A stretch of 64,000 bases of DNA from Campylobacter rectus. Lineage in GTDB: Bacteria; Campylobacterota; Campylobacteria; Campylobacterales; Campylobacteraceae. Position 1 is the first letter of the stretch. Every line of letters starts with the position of its first letter. Positions 10,739 through 20,022 of the stretch are shown in pieces. The stretch is taken from assembly GCF_004803795.1 (NCBI RefSeq), contig NZ_CP012543.1:1-64000 (forward strand), in the 5' to 3' direction. Below the pieces are notes generated by a model. It saw only the letters and a list, made by a program, of their open reading frames with translations. It was not told the DNA's origin and ran no database searches. A program made the position numbers and the translations under genes.

Positions 10739-10886
10739 TTGTCACTCCTTAATAATAAATATTAAATAGTATAGCACTTTGTATATAACTGCCGTCTTAA
10801 ATTCCGCGACCTACTTTTGTTTTTCAGCCGTTGTTAAAAGTATGGTAATATCCGCGTTACGATTAAATTTAAAACAAAGGAAAAAC

Positions 10887-11411
10887 ATGGCGAAAGTCAA
10901 ATTTCACGGCGCGGACGTCGCGCTAAAAGGCGAAGAGGTATTCGTGGGCTCATATGCGCCCGAAGTTGCACTTGTAGGGCAGGATCTTGGCGAGTTTAAG
11001 GTCGGCGGCAACAACGGCATCGAGATACTAGTCACCGTCCCGTCTCTGGATACTAGCGTTTGCGCGACGGAAACGCGTAAATTTAACGAAAAAATGGCGG
11101 CGAAAGAGGCGATCAAGCTAAGCGTGATCTCGATGGATCTGCCGTTTGCGATGGGTAGATTTTGCTCCACGGAGGGTATCAAAAATTTAAAAGTCGGCAG
11201 CGACTTTAGAGCTAAAGAGTTCGGCGAAAAATACGGCGTAATCATCGGCGAAGGGCCGCTTGCGGGGCTTTTAGCCAGAGCCGTTTTCGTCATCAAAGAC
11301 GGCATCGTCATCCACAAGCAAATCGTTCAAGATATTGCCGACGAGCCAAACTACGACGCGGTATTTGACGCGATAAAATCAAGCGGAGGTTGCAGCTGCG
11401 GGTGCATATGA
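10887..11411 (+). CDS. tpx: Thiol peroxidase (Tpx, atypical 2-Cys peroxiredoxin)
   Basis: Reduces hydroperoxides with electrons from thioredoxin. The start at 10887 (AAAGG 7 bases upstream, MAKVKFHG) is chosen over a longer in-frame extension to 10779 because homologues begin there. The peroxidatic cysteine sits in PSLDTSVCATETRKFN and the resolving cysteine in RFCSTEG, the normal Tpx pair. The protein (174 aa) ends in an unusual GGCSCGCI, adding a CxCxC cluster absent from the standard family. A clear rho-independent terminator follows. Confidence 0.92.
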   Translation: MAKVKFHGADVALKGEEVFVGSYAPEVALVGQDLGEFKVGGNNGIEILVTVPSLDTSVCATETRKFNEKMAAKEAIKLSVISMDLPFAMGRFCSTEGIKNLKVGSDFRAKEFGEKYGVIIGEGPLAGLLARAVFVIKDGIVIHKQIVQDIADEPNYDAVFDAIKSSGGCSCGCI

Positions 11412-11423
11412 GCCGCTAATTTT

Positions 11424-11448
11424 AAAGACCGCGAGAGCGGTCTTTTTT
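11424..11448 (+). terminator. Rho-independent terminator after tpx
   Basis: Inverted repeat AAAGACCGC / GCGGTCTTT around a GAGA loop followed by a run of T. It closes the tpx unit and separates it from the AT-rich HamAB genes, which end on the opposite strand. Confidence 0.85.
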
Positions 11449-11551
11449 GTAAATCTATAAAATTTGTATTTTAAAAAACAGTAAAATCTTGGACTTAAAT
11501 TTACATTTTACTTAAAAAAGTAATTGATTTTATCTCAAATTTTAACCTCTA

Positions 11552-13606
11552 CTACATAATCATAATACCATCATAAAAATAATCTATGAAATTTTGATCG
11601 AAAGGTTCTAATAATTCAGCTTCTATTAGTTTGTTTATTAATTTTTCCTTACTAATACATCTAAAATGATCTAAAAGTTCAGTTATTGTGATTTCATTAT
11701 TATCAATAGGTAGCAATTTAAGGTTACTAATTTTTTTGGAAATCATTCTTGGCAATCCATATTCTTCTAGCTGCAAAACTTTTGCCGGCATAAAAAGACT
11801 GGAAAGTCTATTTACAAAATCTGAAATATCAATATTTTGCTTACTAAATATAATTTTTTGCAGTTCATTAATGTCAGAAAAATATGCCGATAGATTGTAT
11901 GTTACTTTATTTTCTAGTTCGAAATACTTTAAGATATTGTCTATTTTAAGCTCTTTTATGAGTTCTGGTATTGTTTTATTCCAACTTTTCATTATAATTT
12001 CAAGATGGTTAAAGTCAATATGGTGTTTGCTGCTCATGAAATATTTAAAAGCACTCCATTGTGATATTTCATTGGTTTTTAAGTAATTAAAGGCATTAGG
12101 ATCCAGGTTAATTAACTTTTTTAAAATGTAAACAACATCTTCCATATTTGAGTTTATTTTTCCAGATTTAATAAGTTTTAATATTAAGTCTACTTTATTT
12201 TTATCCTCTACACAATTATAAATTTCATCTTTAATTTTATTTGCTTTAGTGTTTAACTCTTCCGTAATTTGTAACTCTTCATCCATTTTAAAGATATCAT
12301 CGACAATTGGAGATAATTCTAAATTCTTTTCTTCTTCTTTTGGTGTATCTTCTAAAATATATACATTGCCGATAAAGTATTTAAACATTCTACCACTTCT
12401 ACCAATAATATTTTTATAAGTAAAGTTATCAAATGGATCTTTTCGATCAATCTTGTTGCTATAAATTATTAAATTTTCTGCACTTGTGTTTACGCCTTCT
12501 ATTAAGGATGAGGTACATATTGTAGTGAATATTTGATTTTCATTAAATAATTTAACATTCATTTGAGTAATTGTTCTATGTATTTTTCCATAGTGTATAC
12601 AAATGCCCTTTGATACACTATCGGCCAAAGGCCAATCCTTAAAATAATTTTTGATCAACCATTTCTCATAGTTTTGTAGAATTTTAGAATCGCTCTTTTT
12701 AAAACCACTTGATAAAAATGTTGCTAGTTTATCTGCTGTACTCGGCTGGTTTACATAAATCAAATTTTGTTTATTTTTATTATTATTGATAATATTTAAT
12801 ACTAGATTATCCTTATTTTTTTTACTTTTGCATATTTCCTTCTTTATATTTAAAAATACAGTATTGAAATCCAATTTTACGTATTTCATTCTATTAATTC
12901 CAAAGAGTGAAAGATTTATTTTACTTATATTTGGACATAAATAGTATTTTTGTTTAGAAATTTTTGATAGCTTTGATATAACTATTTTTAGAGTTAATGC
13001 TCTATTATCACTAGATAAAATTTTATAAAACTCATCGACTATGAATAAATCTAATCCAATTTCCTTAATTTTATCGATATATCCGACAGCTCTTTCTTGT
13101 GGAAAGACAAAAATATTTTTATCTTTAATATCTGCGTTTGACGTTGTGATAATATTGTATTGTTTACTAAATTTATTAAGTCTTCTCCTTGTTTCATCCA
13201 TAAGTGAAATAGTAGGAACTATAATTAAAACATTATCTGGTTTTTTAAAATTTATCAGTGCATCGATTATAAAGCTTTTACCAAAACTAGTTGGTGCGCT
13301 TAGTATCAAATCGTTACCTTCTATAAGTTGTTTTAAAATTTCGGATTGTTTTAAGTGTAGAGTAACAGGTTCTTTTTCTCCTATATTTATTGTGAAACTA
13401 TTTATTAGGATTTTATCAAACCATTTACAACTATCATATTGCATATATGGATAAAGCCCCACCTCTCTTATTAGGTGATTTACAATTGGCATATATTGGC
13501 TTTGATCTATTTCATTGAGTAATTTAATAGTTTCATTTCTTTGTTCTGTTTTATTATTTATTTGAAATATTCTAGCACACTTATTAAAAATATTTTCTTC
13601 AGTCAT
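11552..13606 (-). CDS. hamB: Hachiman defence helicase HamB
   Basis: Superfamily 2 helicase of the two-gene Hachiman anti-phage system. In the 684-residue protein: Walker A APTSFGKS at 104-111, a DEFY box (motif II variant of DEAD/DEAH) at 191-194, a motif V-like SSLIEGVNTSA at 366-376 and motif VI IGRSGRM at 401-407, then a long helical C-terminal region. It overlaps the upstream hamA by 8 bases (ATGACTGA), so the pair is translationally coupled. Both genes are strikingly AT-rich compared with nrdA and tpx on either side, a sign of recent transfer. In studied systems HamB senses damaged or phage DNA and restrains the HamA nuclease. Confidence 0.88.
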   Translation of the reverse strand: MTEENIFNKCARIFQINNKTEQRNETIKLLNEIDQSQYMPIVNHLIREVGLYPYMQYDSCKWFDKILINSFTINIGEKEPVTLHLKQSEILKQLIEGNDLILSAPTSFGKSFIIDALINFKKPDNVLIIVPTISLMDETRRRLNKFSKQYNIITTSNADIKDKNIFVFPQERAVGYIDKIKEIGLDLFIVDEFYKILSSDNRALTLKIVISKLSKISKQKYYLCPNISKINLSLFGINRMKYVKLDFNTVFLNIKKEICKSKKNKDNLVLNIINNNKNKQNLIYVNQPSTADKLATFLSSGFKKSDSKILQNYEKWLIKNYFKDWPLADSVSKGICIHYGKIHRTITQMNVKLFNENQIFTTICTSSLIEGVNTSAENLIIYSNKIDRKDPFDNFTYKNIIGRSGRMFKYFIGNVYILEDTPKEEEKNLELSPIVDDIFKMDEELQITEELNTKANKIKDEIYNCVEDKNKVDLILKLIKSGKINSNMEDVVYILKKLINLDPNAFNYLKTNEISQWSAFKYFMSSKHHIDFNHLEIIMKSWNKTIPELIKELKIDNILKYFELENKVTYNLSAYFSDINELQKIIFSKQNIDISDFVNRLSSLFMPAKVLQLEEYGLPRMISKKISNLKLLPIDNNEITITELLDHFRCISKEKLINKLIEAELLEPFDQNFIDYFYDGIMIM

Positions 13607-14537
13607 TAAAACCTTCCATAGATTTATTTACATCTTCTATTATCTTATTTTTATCTGGGATTGGAAAAAATATTATATGAAAATATATTCTATCAATATA
13701 CGATATGTTTTTTAGTTCATCTTTTAGACGCTTATATATTTTTTTAGTATTTTTTTTGGTATTTTCAATTATCTTATCCTGATATTCCTTGTTAAATTCC
13801 TTATTTTGTTTAGTTAAGCTACACTCATATAACAAAAATATTGGAATATGCAAAAATGGCTTTAATTCGTCCAGTGATCTATTGTCATTAAGCTTGGTCT
13901 TAATTTGTTCCAGTAAATTTGTATTATCTTTTAATAACTCATCCAAATCGCTTATATTTGTAATTATACTTTTTTCTTTTTTTAGCTTATCATCTTGCAA
14001 ACCATTATTTACTGATTGAATGGCATTGTTTATTGCATCATCTATATTTTTATAAAATTTAGATTCTCCGAGCCATAGACTAAATTTGTCGTTATCTTCA
14101 ATTACAATGTGTACACTATCGGCACCTTTTGCATAATCATTTTTATTCTGTTTATAAAAAATCTTTGGAACGACCGGAAGAGCGTTATAGTATTTTTTCA
14201 TTATGCCGTATAATAAAATTTCACCAATTTCACCACCTTTTTCATCTATTTCATCCTGTTGATTTTTTTGAACAGTTCTTAGATTTCTAAGGGATTTTCT
14301 AAGCATGCTACCGGGCTTATTAATGCATGCTTCTCTTTCTTTTGCGCTAAGAGCATCGTGTGAAATATAATCAAGTAAAAAATCAATGAATTTATCGTAT
14401 CTCCATTTATAGCTTTCATAATCATTCGCTATTATTAAAAAATAGTGTTTATCTATAATATCTCCATTACAAGACAAACACTCATCAGTAATTACTTCAA
14501 ACTCCGGCTCACTATAATTAGTAAAAGTAGGATTCAT
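13599..14537 (-). CDS. hamA: Hachiman defence nuclease HamA (DUF1837)
   Basis: Effector nuclease of Hachiman. The DUF1837 core is clear: GGEIGEILLYGI with Glu103, GADSVHIV with Asp140 and LWLGESKFY with Glu158/Lys160, an E...D...ExK arrangement of the PD-(D/E)xK nuclease fold. The start is set at the ATG six bases after the nrdA stop codon (312 residues); a longer GTG start at 14561 would overlap nrdA by 19 bases. AAGGGTG within the end of nrdA may serve as ribosome binding site. Expression thus probably rides on nrdA. AT-rich composition and the neighbour HamB support the call. Confidence 0.87.
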   Translation of the reverse strand: MNPTFTNYSEPEFEVITDECLSCNGDIIDKHYFLIIANDYESYKWRYDKFIDFLLDYISHDALSAKEREACINKPGSMLRKSLRNLRTVQKNQQDEIDEKGGEIGEILLYGIMKKYYNALPVVPKIFYKQNKNDYAKGADSVHIVIEDNDKFSLWLGESKFYKNIDDAINNAIQSVNNGLQDDKLKKEKSIITNISDLDELLKDNTNLLEQIKTKLNDNRSLDELKPFLHIPIFLLYECSLTKQNKEFNKEYQDKIIENTKKNTKKIYKRLKDELKNISYIDRIYFHIIFFPIPDKNKIIEDVNKSMEGFND

Positions 14538-14542
14538 AAATT

Positions 14543-16918
14543 TTACTGACACCCTTCGCACTCGATCGAGCGATCGGCGACGTTGTTTAGCTTTTCGCTA
14601 TCCGGGCTTTCGGAGCGTAGATAGTAGGTCGATTTTAGTCCCAGCTCCCACGCAAGCATGTAAATTTCGCTCAGATAGCCGCCGCTAGCTTTGTCTAGAC
14701 TCATGAAAATATTTAGGCTCTGTCCCTGGTCGATCCACTTTTGGCGGATGGCGCCGGCACGCACGAGTACGCGCTGATCTAGCTCATAGGCAGGCGTGTA
14801 GAACTGCCACGTCTCAGGGCTTAGATTCGGCACGACGTTTGGTATCATACCGCTTAAGTTGTGCTCGAACCACTTGCGCTTATACACGGGCTCGATCGTC
14901 TGCGTGGTGCCAACGAGTATGCTGATGCTCGACGTCGGCGCGATCGCCATCAGATAACCGTTTCGCATACCGTCTCTTTTGACCTTTTCGCGCAGTTTGC
15001 TCCAGTCGCAGGCGTTCTCGTCAAATAGCCCGCCTCTGTCGTTTAGAAGCGCTTTGGCGTTTGCGTTTGCCGTGTCGATAGGCATCACTCCCCTGCTCCA
15101 CTTTGAGCCTTCAAAAAGCGGATACACGCCCTTTTCTACCGCCAAATTTGAGCTGGCGTAGATGGCGTTAAAGCTAATATTTTCCATCACGCTATCGATC
15201 AGCGCTAGGTGCTCGTAGCTGCCCCATTTTACGCCGCGTTCGGCTAGCATCTGTGCCTCGCCCATGACGCCAAGGCCGATCGAGCGGGAGGCTAGGTTGG
15301 TGTGTTTGACCTTTTTGTGCGGGTAGAAATTTAGATCGATGACGTTGTCTAGCATGCGTACGGCGATCGGCACGACGCGCTCGATGTCCTCTTTTTTGTT
15401 GATTTTGCTTAAATTTATGCTCGCGAGGTTGCATACGGCGGTTTTGCCCTCGAGGCTTTCTTTTTCGACGATGAAAATTTGCTCGCCGCCGATGCTATCT
15501 AGCGCGCTTAATTTTTTGGCCTTTTTTACGATACCGCTATCTACGCGCACGTCCTCTTCTTCGTCAAATAACCGCTCGGAGCCGCCCTCAAACGTGATCT
15601 TGATCTTGTAGTAGTTGGGCTGCGTATTTTGGAAAATTTCGGTGCATAAATTTGAGCTTCTGATTATGCCGTCGTGGTCGTTTGGATTGGTTTTGTTTGC
15701 GTTATCTTTAAAGCACAAAAACGGCATGCCCGATTCAAAATAGCTAGTTAAAATTTTCTTCCACAGTTCCTTTGCCATGACGACGTTTTTTTGGATCTTT
15801 TCGTCGTTTTCGTATGCTATGTAGCGAGCCTCAAACTCATCGCCGTATAGATCGCACAGATCGGCGACCTCTGCGGGGTCAAATAGGCTCCAGCGCGCGT
15901 TTTCTTTGACGCGTTTCATGAAAAGGTCGTTTATCCAAAGCGCAGGGAATAGCTCATGCGCTCTGCGGCGCTCTTCGCCCGAGTTTTTGCGCAGATCCAG
16001 GAAGTCGCTCACGTCCATGTGCCACGGCTCGACGTAGACGGCTATCGCACCCTTTCTCGTGCCTAGCTGATCGACGGCGACGGCGATGTCGTTCGTGACT
16101 TTTAGAAACGGGATGATGCCGCCGGCCGCGTTTTTATGTCCGTCGATGCTGCCGCCCATAGCGCGCACTTTGCACCAGTCCCAGCCGATACCGCCGCCAA
16201 ATTTGCTAAGTAACGCCATCTCTTTGTAGCTATCGAAAATCCCCTCGATATTATCGGGCGTACTTCCCACGTAGCAAGAGCTTAGCTGATGGCGCGTCGT
16301 GCGAGCGTTTGAGAGCGTCGGAGTAGCGAGCATGACTTCAAATTTAGATACGAGGTCGTAAAATTTCTTCGCCCAGCCTTGGCAGTCTAGTTCGTTTTGC
16401 GCTAGGAACATCGCTATGGCCATAAACATCTGCTGCGGCAGCTCTATCGGCGCGCCGCTGCGGTCTTTGATGAGGTAGCGGTCATATAGCGTTTTGATGC
16501 CTAGATATGCAAACTGCAAGTCGCGCTCGGGCCTGATGTAGTCGTTTAGATCATCTAGATCGTATTTTTCTTTTAGTCCAGGGATGATACGGCCTGCTTT
16601 TTCGCCCTTTTGCAGATAGTCGCGTAGGTGGTTGTAGCCGCTAAAGCCCGTGACCTTGTGATAAAGGTCGTATAAAAACAGCCTTGCCGCTACGAAGGTC
16701 CAGTTTGGGCGGTCGATGTCGATCTTTTCGACGGCCGTTTTGATGAGGGTTTGCTGGATCTCCTCGGTCGTTATCATATCGCGAAATTGAATTTTCGCGT
16801 CCACCTCAAGCTCGCTTAGGCTCACGTTTGCTAGCCCCGCGACCGCTTCGCTCGTGTATTTTTTGATCTTGCTTACGTCAAGCTCCTCGGTGCGTCCGTT
16901 TCGTTTGATTACTTTCAA
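14543..16918 (-). CDS. nrdA: Ribonucleoside-diphosphate reductase alpha subunit (class Ia)
   Basis: Catalytic subunit that converts ribonucleoside diphosphates to deoxy forms. The 791-residue protein starts with an ATP-cone (KVIKRNGRTEELDVSKIKKY), has the redox cysteine motif LSSCYVGS, the active-site NLCTEI, the second cysteine region, and ends with the mobile CxxC pair (ECEGCQ). Catalysis would need NrdB, which is not in the window. It lies between a 187-aa unknown gene (21 bases upstream) and hamA (6 bases downstream), both AT-rich, while nrdA itself has host-like composition. All point the same way from purB. Confidence 0.97.
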   Translation of the reverse strand: MKVIKRNGRTEELDVSKIKKYTSEAVAGLANVSLSELEVDAKIQFRDMITTEEIQQTLIKTAVEKIDIDRPNWTFVAARLFLYDLYHKVTGFSGYNHLRDYLQKGEKAGRIIPGLKEKYDLDDLNDYIRPERDLQFAYLGIKTLYDRYLIKDRSGAPIELPQQMFMAIAMFLAQNELDCQGWAKKFYDLVSKFEVMLATPTLSNARTTRHQLSSCYVGSTPDNIEGIFDSYKEMALLSKFGGGIGWDWCKVRAMGGSIDGHKNAAGGIIPFLKVTNDIAVAVDQLGTRKGAIAVYVEPWHMDVSDFLDLRKNSGEERRRAHELFPALWINDLFMKRVKENARWSLFDPAEVADLCDLYGDEFEARYIAYENDEKIQKNVVMAKELWKKILTSYFESGMPFLCFKDNANKTNPNDHDGIIRSSNLCTEIFQNTQPNYYKIKITFEGGSERLFDEEEDVRVDSGIVKKAKKLSALDSIGGEQIFIVEKESLEGKTAVCNLASINLSKINKKEDIERVVPIAVRMLDNVIDLNFYPHKKVKHTNLASRSIGLGVMGEAQMLAERGVKWGSYEHLALIDSVMENISFNAIYASSNLAVEKGVYPLFEGSKWSRGVMPIDTANANAKALLNDRGGLFDENACDWSKLREKVKRDGMRNGYLMAIAPTSSISILVGTTQTIEPVYKRKWFEHNLSGMIPNVVPNLSPETWQFYTPAYELDQRVLVRAGAIRQKWIDQGQSLNIFMSLDKASGGYLSEIYMLAWELGLKSTYYLRSESPDSEKLNNVADRSIECEGCQ

Positions 16919-16939
16919 ATTTTGTTCCTTATGTATATT

Positions 16940-17503
16940 TTATAAACCAAGTCCGGCAAAATACGGCAAACAAGCGATAAAAGCATCAGCTGTTTTATCT
17001 CCAAGCCATTTAATAACTTCCATTAGCTTTGATTTTTTTTCTTGATCATCTTTGCAATATTCAAGCTCACTAAGTATTCCTTTTAATTCATACTTCAAAT
17101 TTTTAGCAAAAATCTCATCTGGAATTTGATCTATTTTTTCCATCGCGCTTTTAATGCTAATATTTTGAGTGATATTCGACTTAGCTGTATTTGTATTGTT
17201 ATTATTTATTGTAACGGAATTTGATGGATTTGTATTTACTAATCTCTCGTCTTCATCTTGCAATTTGGCTGCTAGTTGTTCTAATTTTTCAATAAATAAT
17301 TCTAGAAATTTTATAAATTTACTATAATCAATTTCTCTCATATTATAATCATAGGCCCCAGAGGTATAAACTTTAATACCTTCGTATTTACCTTCTAGTT
17401 TAATGAAATATTCGTAAATTTCATCAATATTTTTTTTATCCAGTATTTTTTGTGCTATCTCAATATCTTTTTTTATTATTTTAACTTGGTTTTGATTTGC
17501 CAT
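16940..17503 (-). CDS. Unknown AT-rich gene inserted between purB and nrdA (187 aa)
   Basis: No family recognised. Layout: helical N-terminal half with a coiled-coil-like stretch ending LEQLAAKLQDEDERL (about 75-92), an Asn/Thr-rich linker (about 93-118, with NNNNTNT), a helical C-terminal part and a hydrophobic end (FIACLPYFAGLGL). That design, globular helices plus linker plus hydrophobic tail, is seen in some toxin or defence effectors; this is only a hint. Gaps of 17 bases to purB and 21 to nrdA and a clean AGAGGT site mean it is expressed inside the operon. Composition is AT-rich like HamAB and unlike purB and nrdA. Confidence 0.6.
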   Translation of the reverse strand: MANQNQVKIIKKDIEIAQKILDKKNIDEIYEYFIKLEGKYEGIKVYTSGAYDYNMREIDYSKFIKFLELFIEKLEQLAAKLQDEDERLVNTNPSNSVTINNNNTNTAKSNITQNISIKSAMEKIDQIPDEIFAKNLKYELKGILSELEYCKDDQEKKSKLMEVIKWLGDKTADAFIACLPYFAGLGL

Positions 17504-17520
17504 TTTTACCTCTAAATTGT

Positions 17521-18852
17521 TTACTTTCCGAATACTCTCGCAAATATCCCATCCACGTGCCTGGCGTAATACGCATAATCAAAGCACTCTTTTATCTCTG
17601 CTTCGCCTAGGCTTGCGCGCAGTTCCTCGTCGGCGAGCAAATTTTGCAAAAATAGGCTCTCGCCGTTTTCGTTTATCGCTTTTTTGCCCTCTTGCAGATC
17701 CGCCCAGACCTTCATCGCGTTGCGCTGTACGATTTTATACGCGTCCTCGCGTGAAATTCCGCGCTGCGGAAGCTGTAAAAGCACGCGCTGAGAAAAGACG
17801 AGCCCGCCGGTCAAATTTAGATTTTTCATCATATTTTCCGGATAAACTACCAAATTTGCGATCAAATTCGCAATGCGCGCGAGCATGAAATTGGCCGTAA
17901 TGAAAGCGTCCGGTAAGATAAATCGCTCGACCGAGCTGTGGCTGATATCGCGTTCGTGCCAGAGCGCGACGTTTTCGAGCGCAGGCGTCACGTATGAGCG
18001 CAGCATCCTACAAAGACCGGTGATGTTTTCGCTAAGTACGGGATTGCGCTTGTGCGGCATCGCGCTGGAGCCCTTTTGGCCTGGGCTGAAGTACTCCTCG
18101 GCCTCGTAAACTTCCGTCCTTTGGAAGTGGCGCACGGCGACGGCGATCTTTTCGCAGGTAGCGGCTAGAACGGCGATCGCGCTGATGACGTGGGCGTAGC
18201 GATCGCGCTGGATGACTTGATTTGACGCGGGAGCGGGTTTTAGACCGAGCTGCTCGCAGGTTAGCTCCTCAAACTCGAGCGGCGCATGAGCGAAATTTCC
18301 CATCGCGCCGCTTAGTTTGCCGTAGGCGGCGACCTCTTTGGCGTCTTGTAGCAACTTTAGCGCGCGCGCCACCTCGTCGTACCAGACCGCAAGCACGAGT
18401 CCGAAGGTGATCGGTTCGCCGTGGATACCGTGGCTGCGGCCGACCATCATCGTGTTTTTGTGCTCCTGCGCTCTGGTTTTGATCGCGCTCATTAGGCCTT
18501 TTACGTCTTCTATGATGAGCTCCATGCTGCTTTTGATCTGAAGCGCGACGGCGGTGTCGATGCAGTCGCTACTAGTCATGCCGTAGTGCACGAAGCGGCT
18601 CTCATCGCCCAGGCTCTCGCTCACGCTCGTTAGAAACGCGATCACGTCGTGCTTGGTCGTCTTTTCGATCTCATCGATACGCGCTACGTCAAATTTCGCG
18701 TTTTTGCAAATTTTCTCGCAGTCCGCATCGCTGATAAAGCCAAGCTTATTCCATGCCTTGACCGCGGCCAGCTCGACCTCCAGCCACGCACCGTATTTTG
18801 CCTGCATATCCCACTTCTGCGCCATTTGCTCGCGCGAATATCTCTCTACCAT
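17521..18852 (-). CDS. purB: Adenylosuccinate lyase
   Basis: Catalyses two fumarate-releasing steps in purine synthesis (SAICAR to AICAR and adenylosuccinate to AMP). The 443-residue protein has the fumarase/aspartase superfamily signature GSSAMPHKRNP near residues 262-272 and the HYGMTSSDCIDTA segment with the conserved TSSD. The order rlu (divergent), purB, nrdA resembles Campylobacter jejuni. The protein is full length. Confidence 0.97.
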   Translation of the reverse strand: MVERYSREQMAQKWDMQAKYGAWLEVELAAVKAWNKLGFISDADCEKICKNAKFDVARIDEIEKTTKHDVIAFLTSVSESLGDESRFVHYGMTSSDCIDTAVALQIKSSMELIIEDVKGLMSAIKTRAQEHKNTMMVGRSHGIHGEPITFGLVLAVWYDEVARALKLLQDAKEVAAYGKLSGAMGNFAHAPLEFEELTCEQLGLKPAPASNQVIQRDRYAHVISAIAVLAATCEKIAVAVRHFQRTEVYEAEEYFSPGQKGSSAMPHKRNPVLSENITGLCRMLRSYVTPALENVALWHERDISHSSVERFILPDAFITANFMLARIANLIANLVVYPENMMKNLNLTGGLVFSQRVLLQLPQRGISREDAYKIVQRNAMKVWADLQEGKKAINENGESLFLQNLLADEELRASLGEAEIKECFDYAYYARHVDGIFARVFGK

Positions 18853-18978
18853 CTCTTTAGCCTTTTTTATGCGAATTTTTGTATAATTTTTTAAGGAAAG
18901 ATTATATAAAAACTGGGCTGAAAAGGCGGTTAGTATCCGCTAAATTTGCCCTTAAATTTTAGATTTAAAGAGTGAAAA

Positions 18979-19890
18979 TTGCCTTATATTCATAAATTTA
19001 TTGCGCATGCCAAAGGACAAAAAGCGTATGAAATTTTATTGCAAAACGGCTATAAGATGCGCGAAACCCAGCGCCTCATCGACAAGGGGCGGCTTACCTG
19101 CGATGGCGCGGTCGTTGGCGAGAAAAATGCTTTGCTAAGCGGTGAAATTTGTCTGATAGAGTATGAGACAAATCCACGAGGTTTAAGGCCGATTTTTGAG
19201 TGCGAGAAATTTGCAGTTTTTGATAAGCCAAACGGCGTGCTCAGTCACCCAAACGGCAGGCACTGCGAGTACTCGCTAAATGACGAAATTTGGTCGCTCT
19301 ACGGTCGCGAAGCGTCGGTCGCGCACCGTCTAGACTGCGAAACGAGCGGACTCATCGTCGTAGGCAAAGACAAAAATACGGTCGTAAATTTGAAAAAACT
19401 TTTTGAAAATCGGCAGGTTTATAAAAGCTACGTCGCGCTCGCGCAGGGAAAGATAAGCGAAAATTTGCGTATCGAGGCAAATATGGATCTGGCAAACGAT
19501 TACGACGACGTAAAAATGCGAATGCGAATTTGCGAGGACGGCAAAAGCGCAGTGACGGAGATTTCGCCGATAGAGTATTTTGCCGATATCGATGCGACGC
19601 TGGTGCAAGCCGTACCGCTCACGGGCAGACAGCATCAAATTCGCTTACATTTGTTCCACGTGGAACATAAGATTTTAGGCGAACCGCTCTACGGTCTAAT
19701 GCGATCGCAAATCGAGAAAATTTTAGATAAAGAGATGAGCGAAGCCGAGCGAATTTTGACGACGGGAGCGCCTAGACTGCTGCTGCATGCGGATGAAATT
19801 CGCTTTAAATTTGACGGCATAGAGTATGAGATTAGGTCCGAATTTGACGCGCGAAATGAATTTTATCAGTCGGTAAAAAGCGATAAATAA
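18979..19890 (+). CDS. RluA-family 23S rRNA/tRNA pseudouridine synthase
   Basis: Isomerises specific uridines in structured RNA. The catalytic aspartate is in the family motif AHRLDCETSGLIVVGKD (near residue 118), followed by the KxYxAL element (VYKSYVALAQG) and the PLTGRQHQIRLH motif. The start is TTG at 18979 with AAAGAGTG upstream. An S4-like N-terminus (MRETQRLIDKGRLTCDGAVV) is present. Divergent from purB across about 125 bases, so the gap holds two promoters. The exact target uridine cannot be predicted. Confidence 0.9.
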   Translation: MPYIHKFIAHAKGQKAYEILLQNGYKMRETQRLIDKGRLTCDGAVVGEKNALLSGEICLIEYETNPRGLRPIFECEKFAVFDKPNGVLSHPNGRHCEYSLNDEIWSLYGREASVAHRLDCETSGLIVVGKDKNTVVNLKKLFENRQVYKSYVALAQGKISENLRIEANMDLANDYDDVKMRMRICEDGKSAVTEISPIEYFADIDATLVQAVPLTGRQHQIRLHLFHVEHKILGEPLYGLMRSQIEKILDKEMSEAERILTTGAPRLLLHADEIRFKFDGIEYEIRSEFDARNEFYQSVKSDK

Positions 19891-19975
19891 AATTATATGT
19901 GCGGTTGAAATTAGGAAAAAACCGATTAAATATACAAAATTTTATTGCAGACCAACTAAATTAAGTCAAAATTTA

Positions 19976-19989
19976 GGGGGGGGGGGGGG
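19976..19989 (+). repeat. Poly-G tract (G14), candidate phase-variable promoter
   Basis: Fourteen consecutive G directly followed by TAAAAT, a good -10 box, and then a 5' leader closely matching that after the second poly-G tract at 63075. Slippage in such tracts changes promoter spacing and is a known on/off switch in Campylobacter and Helicobacter. The tract would control the small membrane gene starting at 20023. Confidence 0.7.
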
Positions 19990-20022
19990 TAAAATGCCTT
20001 AAATTTTATTTAAGGGGTATTT

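Noticed and set aside
10779-10886. 36-codon N-terminal extension of tpx
   Set aside because: Homologues start at MAKVKFHG, which has the AAAGG site; the extension runs through the promoter.
15192-15434. 80-codon open frame opposite nrdA, and many similar ones opposite or inside purB, rnj, rlmN, hisF
   Set aside because: Shadows of strongly coding genes in other frames, with no ribosome site and Arg-rich meaningless sequence.
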